Part shown: positions 49,701 to 57,922 of the stretch, piece by piece
Position numbering within the stretch: the first letter of the stretch is position 1
Layout of the letters: each line of letters opens with the position of its first letter
From: JBFWNG01 sp050251195
GTDB taxonomy: Bacteria > Bdellovibrionota_B > Oligoflexia > Oligoflexales > Oligoflexaceae
Length of the DNA stretch: 64,000 nucleotides
NCBI GenBank assembly: GCA_050251195.1
Contig: JBFWNG010000012.1
Coordinates: 62,001-126,000 of the forward strand
Reading direction: 5' to 3'
Notes under the pieces: generated by a model
What the model was told of the DNA's origin: nothing
Database searches by the model: none
Seen by the model: only the letters and a program-made list of their open reading frames with translations
Program-made: the position numbers and the translations under genes

Positions 49701-51242
49701 ATGAGACGATGCCGCGGTTATACCTTGCTTACTTTTGTTACACTTTCACTATCCCTCGCAACGTGCAAGGCGCGCACCACCGCATCCCAGGCGAAGGACT
49801 CTGAGGGCCAGCCATGCCAGCTCAAAGCCGAAAGAGAGCTCACCGACGTCGTCGCCAAAGCTGCCCAAGCCGGTTGCAACACGAACCCGGAAATCATGCT
49901 TTACGCGGCAGGTTGCACCTCGCAAGGTCGAAATGTCATCGCCGAGAAGGATCCACATAACAAACCGCGAATAATCGATTTTTTCCAGTGTCCTATCGAA
50001 GGTGAAGATCAAAACTCTGCGGCCCCCGACAGTCCAGAAAGTTTGGTCTTCTTCGCTCACCCTGACGAAATCATCGCTGGTGACAAAGCGACAGGAGCCG
50101 TTAACTACTATAAATATAGAGATGGAAATTTGGTGCACCAGGGCAACTCGTTCACCAAAGGCAACCCTTGCCTGCGCTGTCACCCTACAGGCGTGCTCAA
50201 TATGAAAGAAATTTCCTCCCCATGGCGAAACTGGCTTGGGAGTAGAACCGATGACCTTGCCGAAGAAAGGGCGCTTGTCGGAATTGACAGTCGCGGTCAG
50301 CAGAGAAAATCATTCAGGGCTAAGCCTGTTGAGGATGTAGTTCGCAGATTCTCAAGTATTATCGCGACGGCCTACAAGAAAGGATTGCGCAATGGCTTGC
50401 CCGATCTCGCGAATGAAACCCTGAAAGACCTATTAAAACCTGCACTCTGCACAGTGGATGTCAACCTGGTGACTGTGTTGGACGATGATCCCGACGAAGA
50501 CACGAGTAGGTTGCTCAGGAATATCTTTCTTCTTAGCGGCGGCTTCGGGTTTCCGAGCCCCAACTTTCCCAAGCTTCCTGGTGCCGGCGATGTGAAAAAC
50601 TTTTTTGCCGCAAACAACATCGAAGCCGATAAAATTGTGGCCGTACCGATTCCCGGGGACGGCTCTGGAAGCAGGATGGGCCAGTTAGCGGACGACATTC
50701 ATGGCCAGGATAGGATAATAAATATGGGCTTGCTCGTCGCAATTCGCTCCATCGATCCGGGCAATACCATCTTCTCGAAGCGGCGTTGTGGCCTCTTAAA
50801 GCACATCCCGGCAACCCCTATGTCAGAGCTCAAGACGCCTGATGCAATTACGAAAAAAGTAAAAGAAGCCATGAGCCAAGTGAACGACCCAGATGCTCAG
50901 AAGTTCTTGACGCTTCTTGAGCAGTTTAAAGACGCCACCGTCCAGCATTTCTTAGGCACGATGATAGAACAGCAGCAAGCTTTGGCAGACGCCTGTTCCA
51001 AACCGGACAGCGCAGTCCATGACACGGCGCAGATATATCGCCTTTATCGAGCTCGGCTCATCCCGCTCTTGCAAGAAAATCCGCCGCTCAAATACTTCGA
51101 CAAACTCAGCGTCGTTGAGCACTTCCCAGGCGCGGTCAACTCGCCGTCGAGCATGTTCCCCGAAGCTCAATCCATTGTGGACGGCAAGTATGCCGCCGAC
51201 GAGGGATTGGGGCTAACAGACGACTGCAAGTTGACGTTTTAG
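49701..51242 (+). CDS. Large single-haem (CxxCH) lipoprotein, paralogue B
   Basis: 513 residues, AAGGATGAG before the ATG. Lipobox LSLATCKAR (Cys 22). Shares the paralogue blocks: LTDVVAKAAQAGCNTNPEIM, LYAAGCTSQGRNVIAEKD, IIDFFQC, haem site NPCLRCHPTGVLNMKEI (Cys 157-His 161), NTIFSKRRCGLLKHIP, and IYRLYRARLIPLLQ ... MFPEAQSIVDGKYAADEGLG. Compared with 42,317 it is shorter in the haem-upstream region and lacks the Pro/Gly-rich insert. Its upstream side carries inverted repeat B. A truncated integrase fragment follows. Confidence 0.75.
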   Translation: MRRCRGYTLLTFVTLSLSLATCKARTTASQAKDSEGQPCQLKAERELTDVVAKAAQAGCNTNPEIMLYAAGCTSQGRNVIAEKDPHNKPRIIDFFQCPIEGEDQNSAAPDSPESLVFFAHPDEIIAGDKATGAVNYYKYRDGNLVHQGNSFTKGNPCLRCHPTGVLNMKEISSPWRNWLGSRTDDLAEERALVGIDSRGQQRKSFRAKPVEDVVRRFSSIIATAYKKGLRNGLPDLANETLKDLLKPALCTVDVNLVTVLDDDPDEDTSRLLRNIFLLSGGFGFPSPNFPKLPGAGDVKNFFAANNIEADKIVAVPIPGDGSGSRMGQLADDIHGQDRIINMGLLVAIRSIDPGNTIFSKRRCGLLKHIPATPMSELKTPDAITKKVKEAMSQVNDPDAQKFLTLLEQFKDATVQHFLGTMIEQQQALADACSKPDSAVHDTAQIYRLYRARLIPLLQENPPLKYFDKLSVVEHFPGAVNSPSSMFPEAQSIVDGKYAADEGLGLTDDCKLTF

Positions 51243-51429
51243 GAGTTAGAAGAGCAAGAGGTTCATCACCCAAGAATTCAAAGCCGAGGTTCAAAGGTTT
51301 GTCACGGAAAAATACGTGGCAATCCGTTTTCATTTCACTGGCTGGGGTCAATGTGCCCCAACAGGTGAGCAAGTCGTGCAAGTGAAAATTAGAAACGGAG
51401 AACCCGGCTTCACGGAGTTTATGAGGCAG

Positions 51430-51594
51430 GGAGGAGCAATCTACCAGCTTCAAAAAATTCTCGGTCACTCGACGATTACGCAAACAGAAAAGTACGCGCA
51501 CTTCGCCGCCGACTATCTGAAAAACGAAACCAAACGTGTTTCATTTTCAGCGCCAGCCATGGGTTCCGTGTCGTTCATCACAGCAATGTCTTGA
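51430..51594 (+). pseudogene. C-terminal fragment of a tyrosine integrase
   Basis: FMRQGGAIYQLQKILGHSTI followed by TQTEKYAHFAADYLKN is the end of a phage-type tyrosine recombinase; the HS of LGHS matches the conserved His, and KYAH holds the catalytic Tyr. The N-terminal and most catalytic residues (Arg, His) are missing. It sits just outside the left end of the tRNA-bounded island and may be what remains of the integrase of this or a previous element. Confidence 0.7.
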
Positions 51595-51741
51595 GCAGAG
51601 CCAAACGCATTTTTGTTTGCCCGATTTTTTGCCCGATTTCGATTCTTGAGTTTTTAAGATCTTGTGGCTGCTTGCAGTTTTCGTGGTAATTTCAAGTTGA
51701 TAGCATGAGTGGGTAGAGGACTTTTTCGCTTTGCGAAAAAG

Positions 51742-51791
51742 TAGCGGGGGTAGGATTTGAACCTACGGCCTTCGGGTTATGAGCCCGTCCT
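51742..51791 (-). tRNA. tRNA-Met 3' half (att remnant), not functional
   Basis: Reads, minus strand, GGGCTCATAACCC (anticodon loop CAT), then GAAGGCC variable loop, GTAGGTTCAAATCCTACC T-arm and CCCCGCTA acceptor 3' side. The 5' half (D-arm and acceptor) is absent, so it is a fragment. Its last 20 bases (51,742-51,761) are inside the direct repeat that bounds the island. A hairpin that would end transcription follows (51,720-51,739). Confidence 0.75.
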
Positions 51792-51902
51792 GATGAAAGC
51801 TGTAACGATCTGGAAATACTTAGTTTCTTCAATTAAACCAGAGACATCCACTTTCTTTTTACTCGGCCTAAATCGGTCGTTTTCGGTCTATTTCGGCAGA
51901 TG

Positions 51903-51923
51903 GTAAACCATCCGTAAACCATC
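51903..51923 (+). repeat. Left arm-type integrase repeats
   Basis: Two copies of GTAAACCATC separated by one base (51,903-51,912 and 51,914-51,923). A matching pair lies inside the right end at 56,971-56,990. Confidence 0.55.
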
Positions 51924-51982
51924 GAAGGCTCCTCGACCTGCGAGCAAATAGAGCCGTCCATTGATTCTTGTTGAGGTTTTTG

Positions 51983-51997
51983 GGTAACTCAGTTACC
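51983..51997. promoter_or_regulatory. Palindromic operator upstream of the TA operon
   Basis: GGTAAC-TCA-GTTACC, a perfect 6-bp inverted repeat, seven bases before the ATG at 52,005. MqsA-like antitoxins autoregulate by binding a similar short palindrome with their C-terminal HTH, so this is the likely autoregulatory site. Confidence 0.6.
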
Positions 51998-52004
51998 ATC
52001 AAGT

Positions 52005-52322
52005 ATGTTCGATTTGCCCGGGAAAATTCCTAATATCCTCACGTTGATTCGCGAACGAGCTAGTACGGGCGACTTTGTTGTTTTGCCTCATGCGGCAACA
52101 AGGAGGCAGCAGAGAAACATCAGCATTCCAGATATTACGTTTATTCTAATACACGGAGAACGAGAACCGAACAAGGATGAATATAAACATGATTTTCAAT
52201 CTTGGAACTATGCCATAAAAGGCAAGACCGTTGATAGTAAAGCAGTTCGAATAGCGGTCACCTTTGACGAAGATGAAATGCTGATTGTGACTGTCATCCC
52301 GCTCGGAAAGAGGAGAAAATAA
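52005..52322 (+). CDS. DUF4258-type putative toxin
   Basis: 105 residues. Short helical N-terminus, then DFVVLPHAATRRQQRNISIP + DITFIL, GEREPNKDEYKHDFQSWNYA and TFDEDEMLIVTVIPLGKRRK. This follows the DUF4258 pattern (HxxxRxxxR, IxxxDI, W.Y.I.G, lvVVTV), a RelE/MqsR-like fold found as the toxin of MqsA-type pairs. Stop and next start overlap by one base, so expression is coupled. Predicted RNase or translation-linked toxin in the cytoplasm; activity not shown here. Confidence 0.7.
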   Translation: MFDLPGKIPNILTLIRERASTGDFVVLPHAATRRQQRNISIPDITFILIHGEREPNKDEYKHDFQSWNYAIKGKTVDSKAVRIAVTFDEDEMLIVTVIPLGKRRK

Positions 52323-52771
52323 TGGAACGAAAGATCCAAAAGAAATATATCGATCATAGTTTAGGGTTTCCCGTCATATTGAAGAATGCCCCCTTAATAC
52401 GAGCCCGAGGGGAATGGGCCCTCAATGTTAATTACAACGACTACCAAAGAACCATCCTACAGCTCCTAGCTCATAAGCCTACAAGGCTCACCGGTAACGA
52501 AGTTGCTTTTGTGCGAAAGTATTTCGAGCATACCGCGAGAGAGTTTGCTTCTCGTTTTTCCGTCAAACATCCCGCTGTGTTGAAATGGGAAAGAAAAAAC
52601 AACGCTTCCACGCAGATGGGTTGGTCGACGGAAAAGGATATTCGCCTATTCATACTCGATGAACTAAAAGAAAAGGCGTCTGAGGTGCATGCTCTTTATA
52701 GATCGTTGAAAGACGCCGCCGACGGGTCTACAAAGCCGATTGTAGTCAACGGTGATGAAATTGCTGCTTGA
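52322..52771 (+). CDS. MqsA/YgiT-like antitoxin with HTH
   Basis: 149 residues. C-terminal HTH of the MqsA kind: LTGNEVAFVRKYFEHTAREFASRFSVKHP pattern with AVLKWERKNNASTQMGW. The start lacks the CxxC zinc site of E. coli MqsA, so it is a HTH-only type. Ends LYRSLKDAADG followed by STKPIVVNGDEIAA. It should bind the toxin and the palindrome at 51,983. A decayed copy of the same tail is at 45,126. Confidence 0.75.
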   Translation: MERKIQKKYIDHSLGFPVILKNAPLIRARGEWALNVNYNDYQRTILQLLAHKPTRLTGNEVAFVRKYFEHTAREFASRFSVKHPAVLKWERKNNASTQMGWSTEKDIRLFILDELKEKASEVHALYRSLKDAADGSTKPIVVNGDEIAA

Positions 52772-52780
52772 GTGTATGAT

Positions 52781-53014
52781 ATGAAGACGAGAATTGATAA
52801 AGGCAGGACTGCAACGCAGCCAACAAATGTCAAAAAGAAAGAGAATGCTGCCAAGGCATGGGAAGACGCTATAGTCGCTGAAATTCATGCAATCCGGGAA
52901 GCTCACGCTAAGAAATTTAATTTCGACCTAGATGCCATTTTTAACGACTTTAAAAACTACGAAAAAAAGCTCAAGGAACAGAGAGCCACGCGGTCTAGGA
53001 AAAAGCCGGCATAG
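52781..53014 (+). CDS. Small antitoxin-like protein
   Basis: 77 residues from the ATG at 52,781; a GTG at 52,772 is also possible. Basic N-terminus and then EDAIVAEIHAIREAHAKKFN followed by FDLDAIFNDFKNYEKKLKEQ. The block E-I-x-x-I-R-x-x-H-A-x-K-F-x-x-D-L-x-A-I-F is common in small TA-associated proteins of many bacteria, usually predicted antitoxins. It may be a third component of this operon or the orphan of another pair. No toxin directly follows. Confidence 0.6.
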   Translation: MKTRIDKGRTATQPTNVKKKENAAKAWEDAIVAEIHAIREAHAKKFNFDLDAIFNDFKNYEKKLKEQRATRSRKKPA

Positions 53015-53250
53015 TGGCATGGACAGGGAAGGAGCCGCGCAAGATCACGCCCCGGGCATGCCGAATGCTCAAGGGATCATAACACGGTGTTGGGACTTCC
53101 GGACGTTCCGTCTCCATTGCTGTGGTGGTGGTCGGCATATCGAGTTAACTCTTGCATTTCTTAGAATAAAACGCCTTGCAAAAAGACAGCGCGCTGCATA
53201 TTTTGTTTCTCAATTTGGAGTAATCATTATCAACAGTTTGTGGACACAAG

Positions 53251-54411
53251 ATGGGAAAGAAGAAACCTCAGAAAAAAAAGCATCGAAAGAAATCGTCGGT
53301 CCTGTGCTGCGGTTTTTGTGATGCCCAGATCGCTTCATCTGATCAAATTTTCTCTGTAAATATCCGTTCTGAGGAGTTGACAGCTCTGCCTTCTTCGAGA
53401 TCGACCGAGGTTTTAATAGAGGGCATCGATCACCCTGTCGTACTGACGCGACCGAAAAGAAATTCACCCGCTGACAAGGACGGTATCACTGCAATCATTG
53501 CAGCGTGTAGTCCTCAATGTGTCCGGGACCTCAGTAAGTCGATTTCTGAGTCCGAGTTGATTCCACTAATGGACGACCTGTTCGATGAAGACTTGGACGA
53601 CATATTGTCCGCGGAAGAAGGTGACATTTTATACGCCGACTTGCAGCAGGAAGTGGAAGATGCCCTCGCCTCTATGGACACGCTAAAAAAGCGAGAGGAC
53701 AAACTTGAAGCGGCTCTCGATGCCCTTGCAATAGATTCCATGAACTGGAAAACTTGGACAAAATTGGCGGACGTCGCGAAGGATGACGGTTTACCGGCAA
53801 GAAGGCTCGGCTTTCTCAAGAACGCGCTCCAGTGCACAATGTCCCTGGTTCCTGAAGAAATTATGGAGAAGCCAAATTATCCGTATTATCACGACGAGAG
53901 ATGCCGGCCGTTTTTGTACGCAACTGAAGCTCTGGCTCTTGCCTCGATGGAGGTAGGAATATTGGACGAAGCTATTGATTTATTTTTCAGCATCTTGGAA
54001 ATGAATTCGAATGACAACTTGGGCGTGAGATTCCCGCTGATTCGTTGTTTGTTGGAATCCGGCCGCCTTATCGAGGGACACGACATCGTCCAGACATATC
54101 CAGACGCTTCCCCTGCTTGGACCTGGATTAGGACCGGCATAGCCGCGAAGAGAAAATCACCGCGGTCGGCCGTAACTCTCATGAAACAGGCCATAGATCA
54201 AAATCCACACGTCTTAGACTATGTTCGCGGAAACAAAGTCGTTCCGACGACAAGTCCCGAAGAATTCGACGTTGGAGACGACTCAGAGGCTAAAATGATC
54301 GCATGGGTTCTCTACCCTATTTTTGAAACGCTTCGTACGGTCCTTGCCTTGACGGATAAGCCAAGAGAATCTCGTCGGACGGGTAGGGGAACTCCTTTAT
54401 TCCTCGTTTGA
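53251..54411 (+). CDS. TPR-repeat protein with basic N-terminus
   Basis: 386 residues. Lys-rich start (GKKKPQKKKHRKKSSVLCCG) with CCGFCD Cys cluster, then a helical part with an acidic run (DDLFDEDLDDILSAEEGD), and TPR-like repeats ending in PFLYATEALALASMEVGILD and LDEAIDLFFSILEMNSNDNL + GVRFPLIRCLLESGR, which matches the NDNxGVRxxL repeat seen in ST7-like TPR proteins. The Cys-type opening may bind zinc. Cytoplasmic; probably a scaffold. The next gene, a tandem AAA+ ATPase, is 243 bases downstream, so the two may act together. Confidence 0.65.
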   Translation: MGKKKPQKKKHRKKSSVLCCGFCDAQIASSDQIFSVNIRSEELTALPSSRSTEVLIEGIDHPVVLTRPKRNSPADKDGITAIIAACSPQCVRDLSKSISESELIPLMDDLFDEDLDDILSAEEGDILYADLQQEVEDALASMDTLKKREDKLEAALDALAIDSMNWKTWTKLADVAKDDGLPARRLGFLKNALQCTMSLVPEEIMEKPNYPYYHDERCRPFLYATEALALASMEVGILDEAIDLFFSILEMNSNDNLGVRFPLIRCLLESGRLIEGHDIVQTYPDASPAWTWIRTGIAAKRKSPRSAVTLMKQAIDQNPHVLDYVRGNKVVPTTSPEEFDVGDDSEAKMIAWVLYPIFETLRTVLALTDKPRESRRTGRGTPLFLV

Positions 54412-54444
54412 GAATTCGCGACCTGATGTCTCGTCCCACAACGA

Positions 54445-54559
54445 TGTCCCGAAACTTAGCAAGTCCAAAAACCACATCCGAAAAATCTGTCCCGAAACCT
54501 AGCATCGACACAGATGTCCCGAAAAATCACCACTCCTGGAATGGTGATTTTTCGGGACA
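54445..54559. repeat. Multiple GTCCCGAAA repeats, IS21-like end remnant
   Basis: TGTCCCGAAACTTAGCA (54,445-54,461), TGTCCCGAAACCTAGCATC (54,488-54,506) and TGTCCCGAAAAATCACCA (54,515-54,532), the last with its inverted copy at 54,542-54,559. Several spaced terminal repeats are typical of IS21-family ends; no istA/istB gene is present, so this would be an empty or collapsed element. Confidence 0.45.
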
Positions 54560-54565
54560 CTTTTT
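54515..54565 (+). terminator. Very strong hairpin with T-run
   Basis: 18-bp perfect stem (54,515-54,532 and 54,542-54,559), nine-base loop CTCCTGGAA, then CTTTTT (54,560-54,565). Would terminate the TPR gene unit before the AAA+ gene. Confidence 0.75.
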
Positions 54566-54653
54566 AGCCTTCAGAAGGAACGAAACATGTCCGATGAAAT
54601 GTCGTGATGGCCATTTGGAAACAAAGTAAGTGTTAAAGTGGCAAGGAGATCGA

Positions 54654-56894
54654 ATGAATGAAAACGACATTAGCTACCTGAGTTCTCTGGCCTTGGCGTT
54701 CATTTCTAACGCTTTGCACGCGGCGAAGTCTTCTCGAAAGGAGACTCGGGATTCCTTGTTGGCTCTCGTTGCGCACTTCGCAACGAATGAGCAACGTGAG
54801 GAGATTCAAAAATCAGCGGCATCGATTCGCACGCGGGAAGGTTCAGAACCAGTCGAGTTTTACAAGTATTTGAAAAGAACTCCCTATAGAAGTGGGCTCA
54901 GATTTTCCAGGGCGCAAACTGAACTTCTTGCCAATGTTGAGAAGAAACTTTTGGCAGACAAGTCTGAGAAGCTTAGGAGCTTGCTGTTGCGGATTCTTGA
55001 GGATAACGCAGGTATTTTGGAGCAGCGCGCTAGCCAATCTCTTCTTCACGAAAAGTTCGCACACATTCAGGATTCTCTGCAACTGAGTGTGGCTGAGATT
55101 TCCTATATCAAACTGTTATTTTTAACCTCTCAATCTTTTGAATTCGCAGATACGGCAAGCGAAATTGACTTGGGTAGAATGCGCTCAGAAAATGTGTCTG
55201 CGACGTTCTTCGCTGGATTGAGTATGGCCGACTATCGCGCTTGCATCAGCAAAGACGGAATCCTGCGAGCGGGCGGCCTCATCGTCGAAAGTTCTGACGA
55301 CTATCATCTATCAGTGAGTCTAGAACGCTTTCTAGTGAATGACGGCGGAAATTTTACAAGTACCTTATTCAGCACGGTTTCTACCGATACAAACCTGACA
55401 CTGGACGACTACCCGTACTTAAGCGACCGGTTACTGGACGTGCAGGCTCTTTTGCAAAGTGCTGGCCCCGTGAATATTCTGATGCAGGGAGCCGCTGGAA
55501 CGGGAAAGACCGAATTCGCTAAGGTCATAGGCGCATCTCTCCAGCTCCCCGTGCGTTTTCTCAGCGAGGGGGACGGGCAGAACGTTTCGGAAAGGAGATC
55601 GGCCTTAGTTGCCGCACTTCGTCATTTGCAGGAACAACCGGGAATATTGGTCGTAGACGAGGCAGAGGCGCTCCTCCGTTGTGCGGAAGGCAATATTTTT
55701 CCGGGGGAAGCAAGCAGGTTGGTTAATGACAAATCATGGGCGAACCATATCCTATCGGGGTCCAAGCTAAAAATGATCTGGATCGTCAATTACGCAGACG
55801 GCTTGGATCCGTCCGTCAAGAGGCGCTTTGATTACTTGCTGGAGTTTAAGCGGTTCACTCCTCAGCAGAGACTAGCCATCTGGGTGAAGTGCCTCAACGA
55901 TGGAGGCATCTCCGACTTGCCGACGGAACACGTTTCTGACATAGCGCATTCTTACGAGCTCCCTCCCTCCTCCATTAGTAAAACTCTTCAAAATCTCAAG
56001 CGCATTTCCTCCGACGTCTCCGGCTCGACCACTAAAGAGAAGATAGAAAAGCTAATAGAAAACCAGGTTGAATTGCTAGGTCTCAGTCAACCACAACGCA
56101 ATGAGGTTTTAGATCGCAATTACTGTCTAGACGGCGTTCGAACGGATTTCGATCCTTCGGTTATTGTAAAGGCAGTTACTTCCTTTCAACGGTTGCGGGA
56201 GGACGAATCGAACTACCGAACTCGAGTATCAATCCCAAATTTAACTATTCTTCTCAATGGCCCACCAGGTACGGGGAAGACCGAATTCGCCAAATACTTG
56301 AGTTTTGTCTCAAAACTGCGGCTCGTGACCAAGCGCGCGAGCGATCTTCTGTCTATGTGGGTCGGAGGTACCGAAAAGGCCATTAATGAGGTCTTTAGGT
56401 GTGTCGAATCAGAAAATGCGATATTGTTTTTTGATGAATGCGATTCGTTCTTGCAGCGCCGAGAAAAAGCTATAAGAAGTTGGGAAGTCACCCAAGTAAA
56501 CGAGCTGCTGACACATATGGAATCTTTCAAAGGAATCCTTCTATGTGCCACCAACGCTGCCGAAAGTCTTGACGCAGCATCCATAAGGAGATTCACATAC
56601 CGAGTAACCTTCTATTCCCCCGGACCGACTCAGGCAAGAGCATTGTTCAACAACATGCTATTTCCACTTCTTTCTTCAGCGCCAAGTGAATCTCAATGGA
56701 CAAAAATCGGCTCAATTGGCGCTTTGACCGCCGGCGATTTCCGCAACGTACGCTCTCGGCTGCTGCTCCAGCAAATGGCAACAGGAACGTCCTTGAGTCT
56801 GGTCGACGAGGTTATTGAACATCTCGAGCAAGAGATTGCTAGCAAGCCAAGTGAGGGAGTGACAGTCCGGGGTTTCAATGGACGAAAATATTAA
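54654..56894 (+). CDS. Tandem AAA+ ATPase
   Basis: 746 residues; AAGGAG decides the ATG at 54,654. Helical N-terminal part (~1-250), then AAA domain 1 with Walker A GAAGTGKTE (~279-287) and Walker B ILVVDEAEAL (~332-341), and domain 2 with Walker A GPPGTGKTE (~536-544), pore-type WVGGTEKAINE, Walker B AILFFDECDSF (~590-600) and sensor/Arg region ATNAAESLDAASIRRFTY. It resembles the AAA family of Cdc48/ClpX-like remodelers rather than a helicase. No protease or nuclease domain. In the island, with TPR and TA genes; a role in phage defence or in protein remodelling is inference. Confidence 0.8.
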   Translation: MNENDISYLSSLALAFISNALHAAKSSRKETRDSLLALVAHFATNEQREEIQKSAASIRTREGSEPVEFYKYLKRTPYRSGLRFSRAQTELLANVEKKLLADKSEKLRSLLLRILEDNAGILEQRASQSLLHEKFAHIQDSLQLSVAEISYIKLLFLTSQSFEFADTASEIDLGRMRSENVSATFFAGLSMADYRACISKDGILRAGGLIVESSDDYHLSVSLERFLVNDGGNFTSTLFSTVSTDTNLTLDDYPYLSDRLLDVQALLQSAGPVNILMQGAAGTGKTEFAKVIGASLQLPVRFLSEGDGQNVSERRSALVAALRHLQEQPGILVVDEAEALLRCAEGNIFPGEASRLVNDKSWANHILSGSKLKMIWIVNYADGLDPSVKRRFDYLLEFKRFTPQQRLAIWVKCLNDGGISDLPTEHVSDIAHSYELPPSSISKTLQNLKRISSDVSGSTTKEKIEKLIENQVELLGLSQPQRNEVLDRNYCLDGVRTDFDPSVIVKAVTSFQRLREDESNYRTRVSIPNLTILLNGPPGTGKTEFAKYLSFVSKLRLVTKRASDLLSMWVGGTEKAINEVFRCVESENAILFFDECDSFLQRREKAIRSWEVTQVNELLTHMESFKGILLCATNAAESLDAASIRRFTYRVTFYSPGPTQARALFNNMLFPLLSSAPSESQWTKIGSIGALTAGDFRNVRSRLLLQQMATGTSLSLVDEVIEHLEQEIASKPSEGVTVRGFNGRKY

Positions 56895-56970
56895 TGGCGA
56901 AGGCCCTAAACGTTTCACCCTTGAGGTTTTGCCAATCCTCCAATGTCCCGTCGTCACAGTTCGATTTGCC

Positions 56971-56990
56971 CTAAACCATCGTAAACCATC
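56971..56990 (+). repeat. Right arm-type integrase repeats
   Basis: CTAAACCATC followed directly by GTAAACCATC (56,971-56,990). Mirrors the left pair at 51,903-51,923 and sits 49 bases inside the right att copy. Confidence 0.55.
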
Positions 56991-57000
56991 AAAAAGAAAA

Positions 57001-57034
57001 AGGGCTAGAGATTTCTCTCTAGCCCTCTGATTTC
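57001..57034 (+). terminator. Terminator, dispersed GGGCTAG type
   Basis: 11-bp stem AGGGCTAGAGA / TCTCTAGCCCT (57,001-57,011 and 57,016-57,026) followed by CTGATTTC. Best copy of the hairpin family at 22,691, 24,617 and 35,303. Ends the AAA+ gene unit. Confidence 0.8.
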
Positions 57035-57038
57035 ATTG

Positions 57039-57059
57039 GTAGCGGGGGTAGGATTTGAA
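57039..57059. repeat. Right att copy of the island
   Basis: Identical to 51,741-51,761: the tRNA acceptor and T-arm end, starting GTAGCGGGGGTAGG. After it the sequence leaves tRNA similarity. Confidence 0.75.
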
Positions 57060-57433
57060 AATCCAATCGTCGAACTTGGGTGTGTTAGTGGAAAGTCTTA
57101 AACATCAACTGGTTCCTGGTGTTCAGAGGTTTTGTCTGTTGTCTACTGAGTCTATTGAATGGCGTGTTTTCTGCTGAATGTTTGCCCAAATTTTGCCCGA
57201 AATTGGAGATACCCATTGGCTGAGTCGGGCCGTAAGGCTCGCCTTAAAAACTGTTCCAGAATTTCTTCTGATTCGATTGAGCCTGACGTAAGGTTTAAGC
57301 ACGGATTTTAACGGTAGGTAAACTGTTTCAGACCTTCGCATACCAAAATAATCTAGAGTAGCAATGACCGTCATGTTACTGGTAAATTTGGTGTCGGGAT
57401 TTTTCAAATGAAAAATATCTCAAAGGAAGGCTT
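57060..57433. other. Gap to the right of the island
   Basis: A 94-codon minus frame (57,123-57,407) ending LSQWVSPISGKIWANIQQK has no ribosome site; I do not call it. A GTTTGCCCAAATTTTGCCCG stretch (57,179-57,198) resembles 51,619-51,640 on the left side. Otherwise nothing; the end should hold the promoter for the gene at 57,434. Confidence 0.35.
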
Positions 57434-57922
57434 ATGAAAATTTTTGTGGGTATTCTGGTCGTAGGCTTGACAGTAGTCGCGTCTTGCAAATCGCGAACAA
57501 GTAATGTCGCAAATGCCGAAATTGGCACGGAAGAAGACGATGTGTTTTTGCAAATAAATGGCGCAAATTATGCTTGTACCAGCAAGGTAAGTGCTCAAGA
57601 AGGTGGTGACACTTCTCTTGAAGTACGTGGAAAAAAATACTCGTGTTCAAAGACTAGTGAGGAGGGTACACGAGTATACTATTTTACTTCACATAGCGAT
57701 GGTCACACATGTTCAGGCGATCTCGTTGCCATGACCAGTTATGTTAAGAATTTCGATAGTGAGATAGATTCCGGCGAATATTGTCAATTTCGGGGGGAAG
57801 CTTTAGGGCTGTCAAAGGTGGATTGCGTATCGCTTAATCCGCAGGGCACGCCTGGATATGCAAACGGAATGATCAGCTTCCGATCGGCATGCCAGACGGC
57901 ACTTGATGACCTACAGAATTAA
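57434..57922 (+). CDS. Lipoprotein with small Cys module
   Basis: 162 residues, AAGGAAGG before the ATG. Lipobox GLTVVASCKSR (Lys at +2), then TSNVANAEIGTEED, the start seen at 22,050 and 39,887. It has NYACTSKVSAQEGG and KYSCSKTSEEGTRVYYFTSH, followed by the module GHTCSGDLVAMTSYVKNFDS + GEYCQFRGEALGLSKVDCVS. Disulphides are likely. The next gene (58,149) carries the module without lipidation. Function unknown. Confidence 0.7.
   Translation: MKIFVGILVVGLTVVASCKSRTSNVANAEIGTEEDDVFLQINGANYACTSKVSAQEGGDTSLEVRGKKYSCSKTSEEGTRVYYFTSHSDGHTCSGDLVAMTSYVKNFDSEIDSGEYCQFRGEALGLSKVDCVSLNPQGTPGYANGMISFRSACQTALDDLQN

Larger units (their letters stand above)
51595..52004. other. Island left border region
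   Basis: No gene. Holds a GTTTGCCCGAT repeat (51,619) also found near 57,178, a hairpin (51,720-51,739, TTTTTCGC with GCGAAAAA), a tRNA-Met 3' half, the integrase-like arm repeats (51,903-51,923) and the TA operator (51,983-51,997). Confidence 0.5.
51741..57059. mobile_element. Genomic island bounded by tRNA-Met 3'-end direct repeats
   Basis: A 21-bp perfect direct repeat (starts GTAGCGGGGGTAGG) at 51,741-51,761 and 57,039-57,059 is the 3' end of a tRNA gene on the minus strand. Inside each end lies a pair of TAAACCATC repeats (51,903-51,923; 56,971-56,990), as arm sites of a tyrosine integrase would. Cargo: DUF4258 toxin-like, MqsA-like antitoxin, a small antitoxin-like gene, a TPR protein, insertion-sequence-like repeats and a tandem AAA+ ATPase. 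No integrase is inside; a fragment is just to the left. Confidence 0.7.

Noticed and set aside
57123..57407. 94-codon minus-strand frame right of the island
   Set aside because: No ribosome site and no family; its end only resembles an integrase tail loosely.
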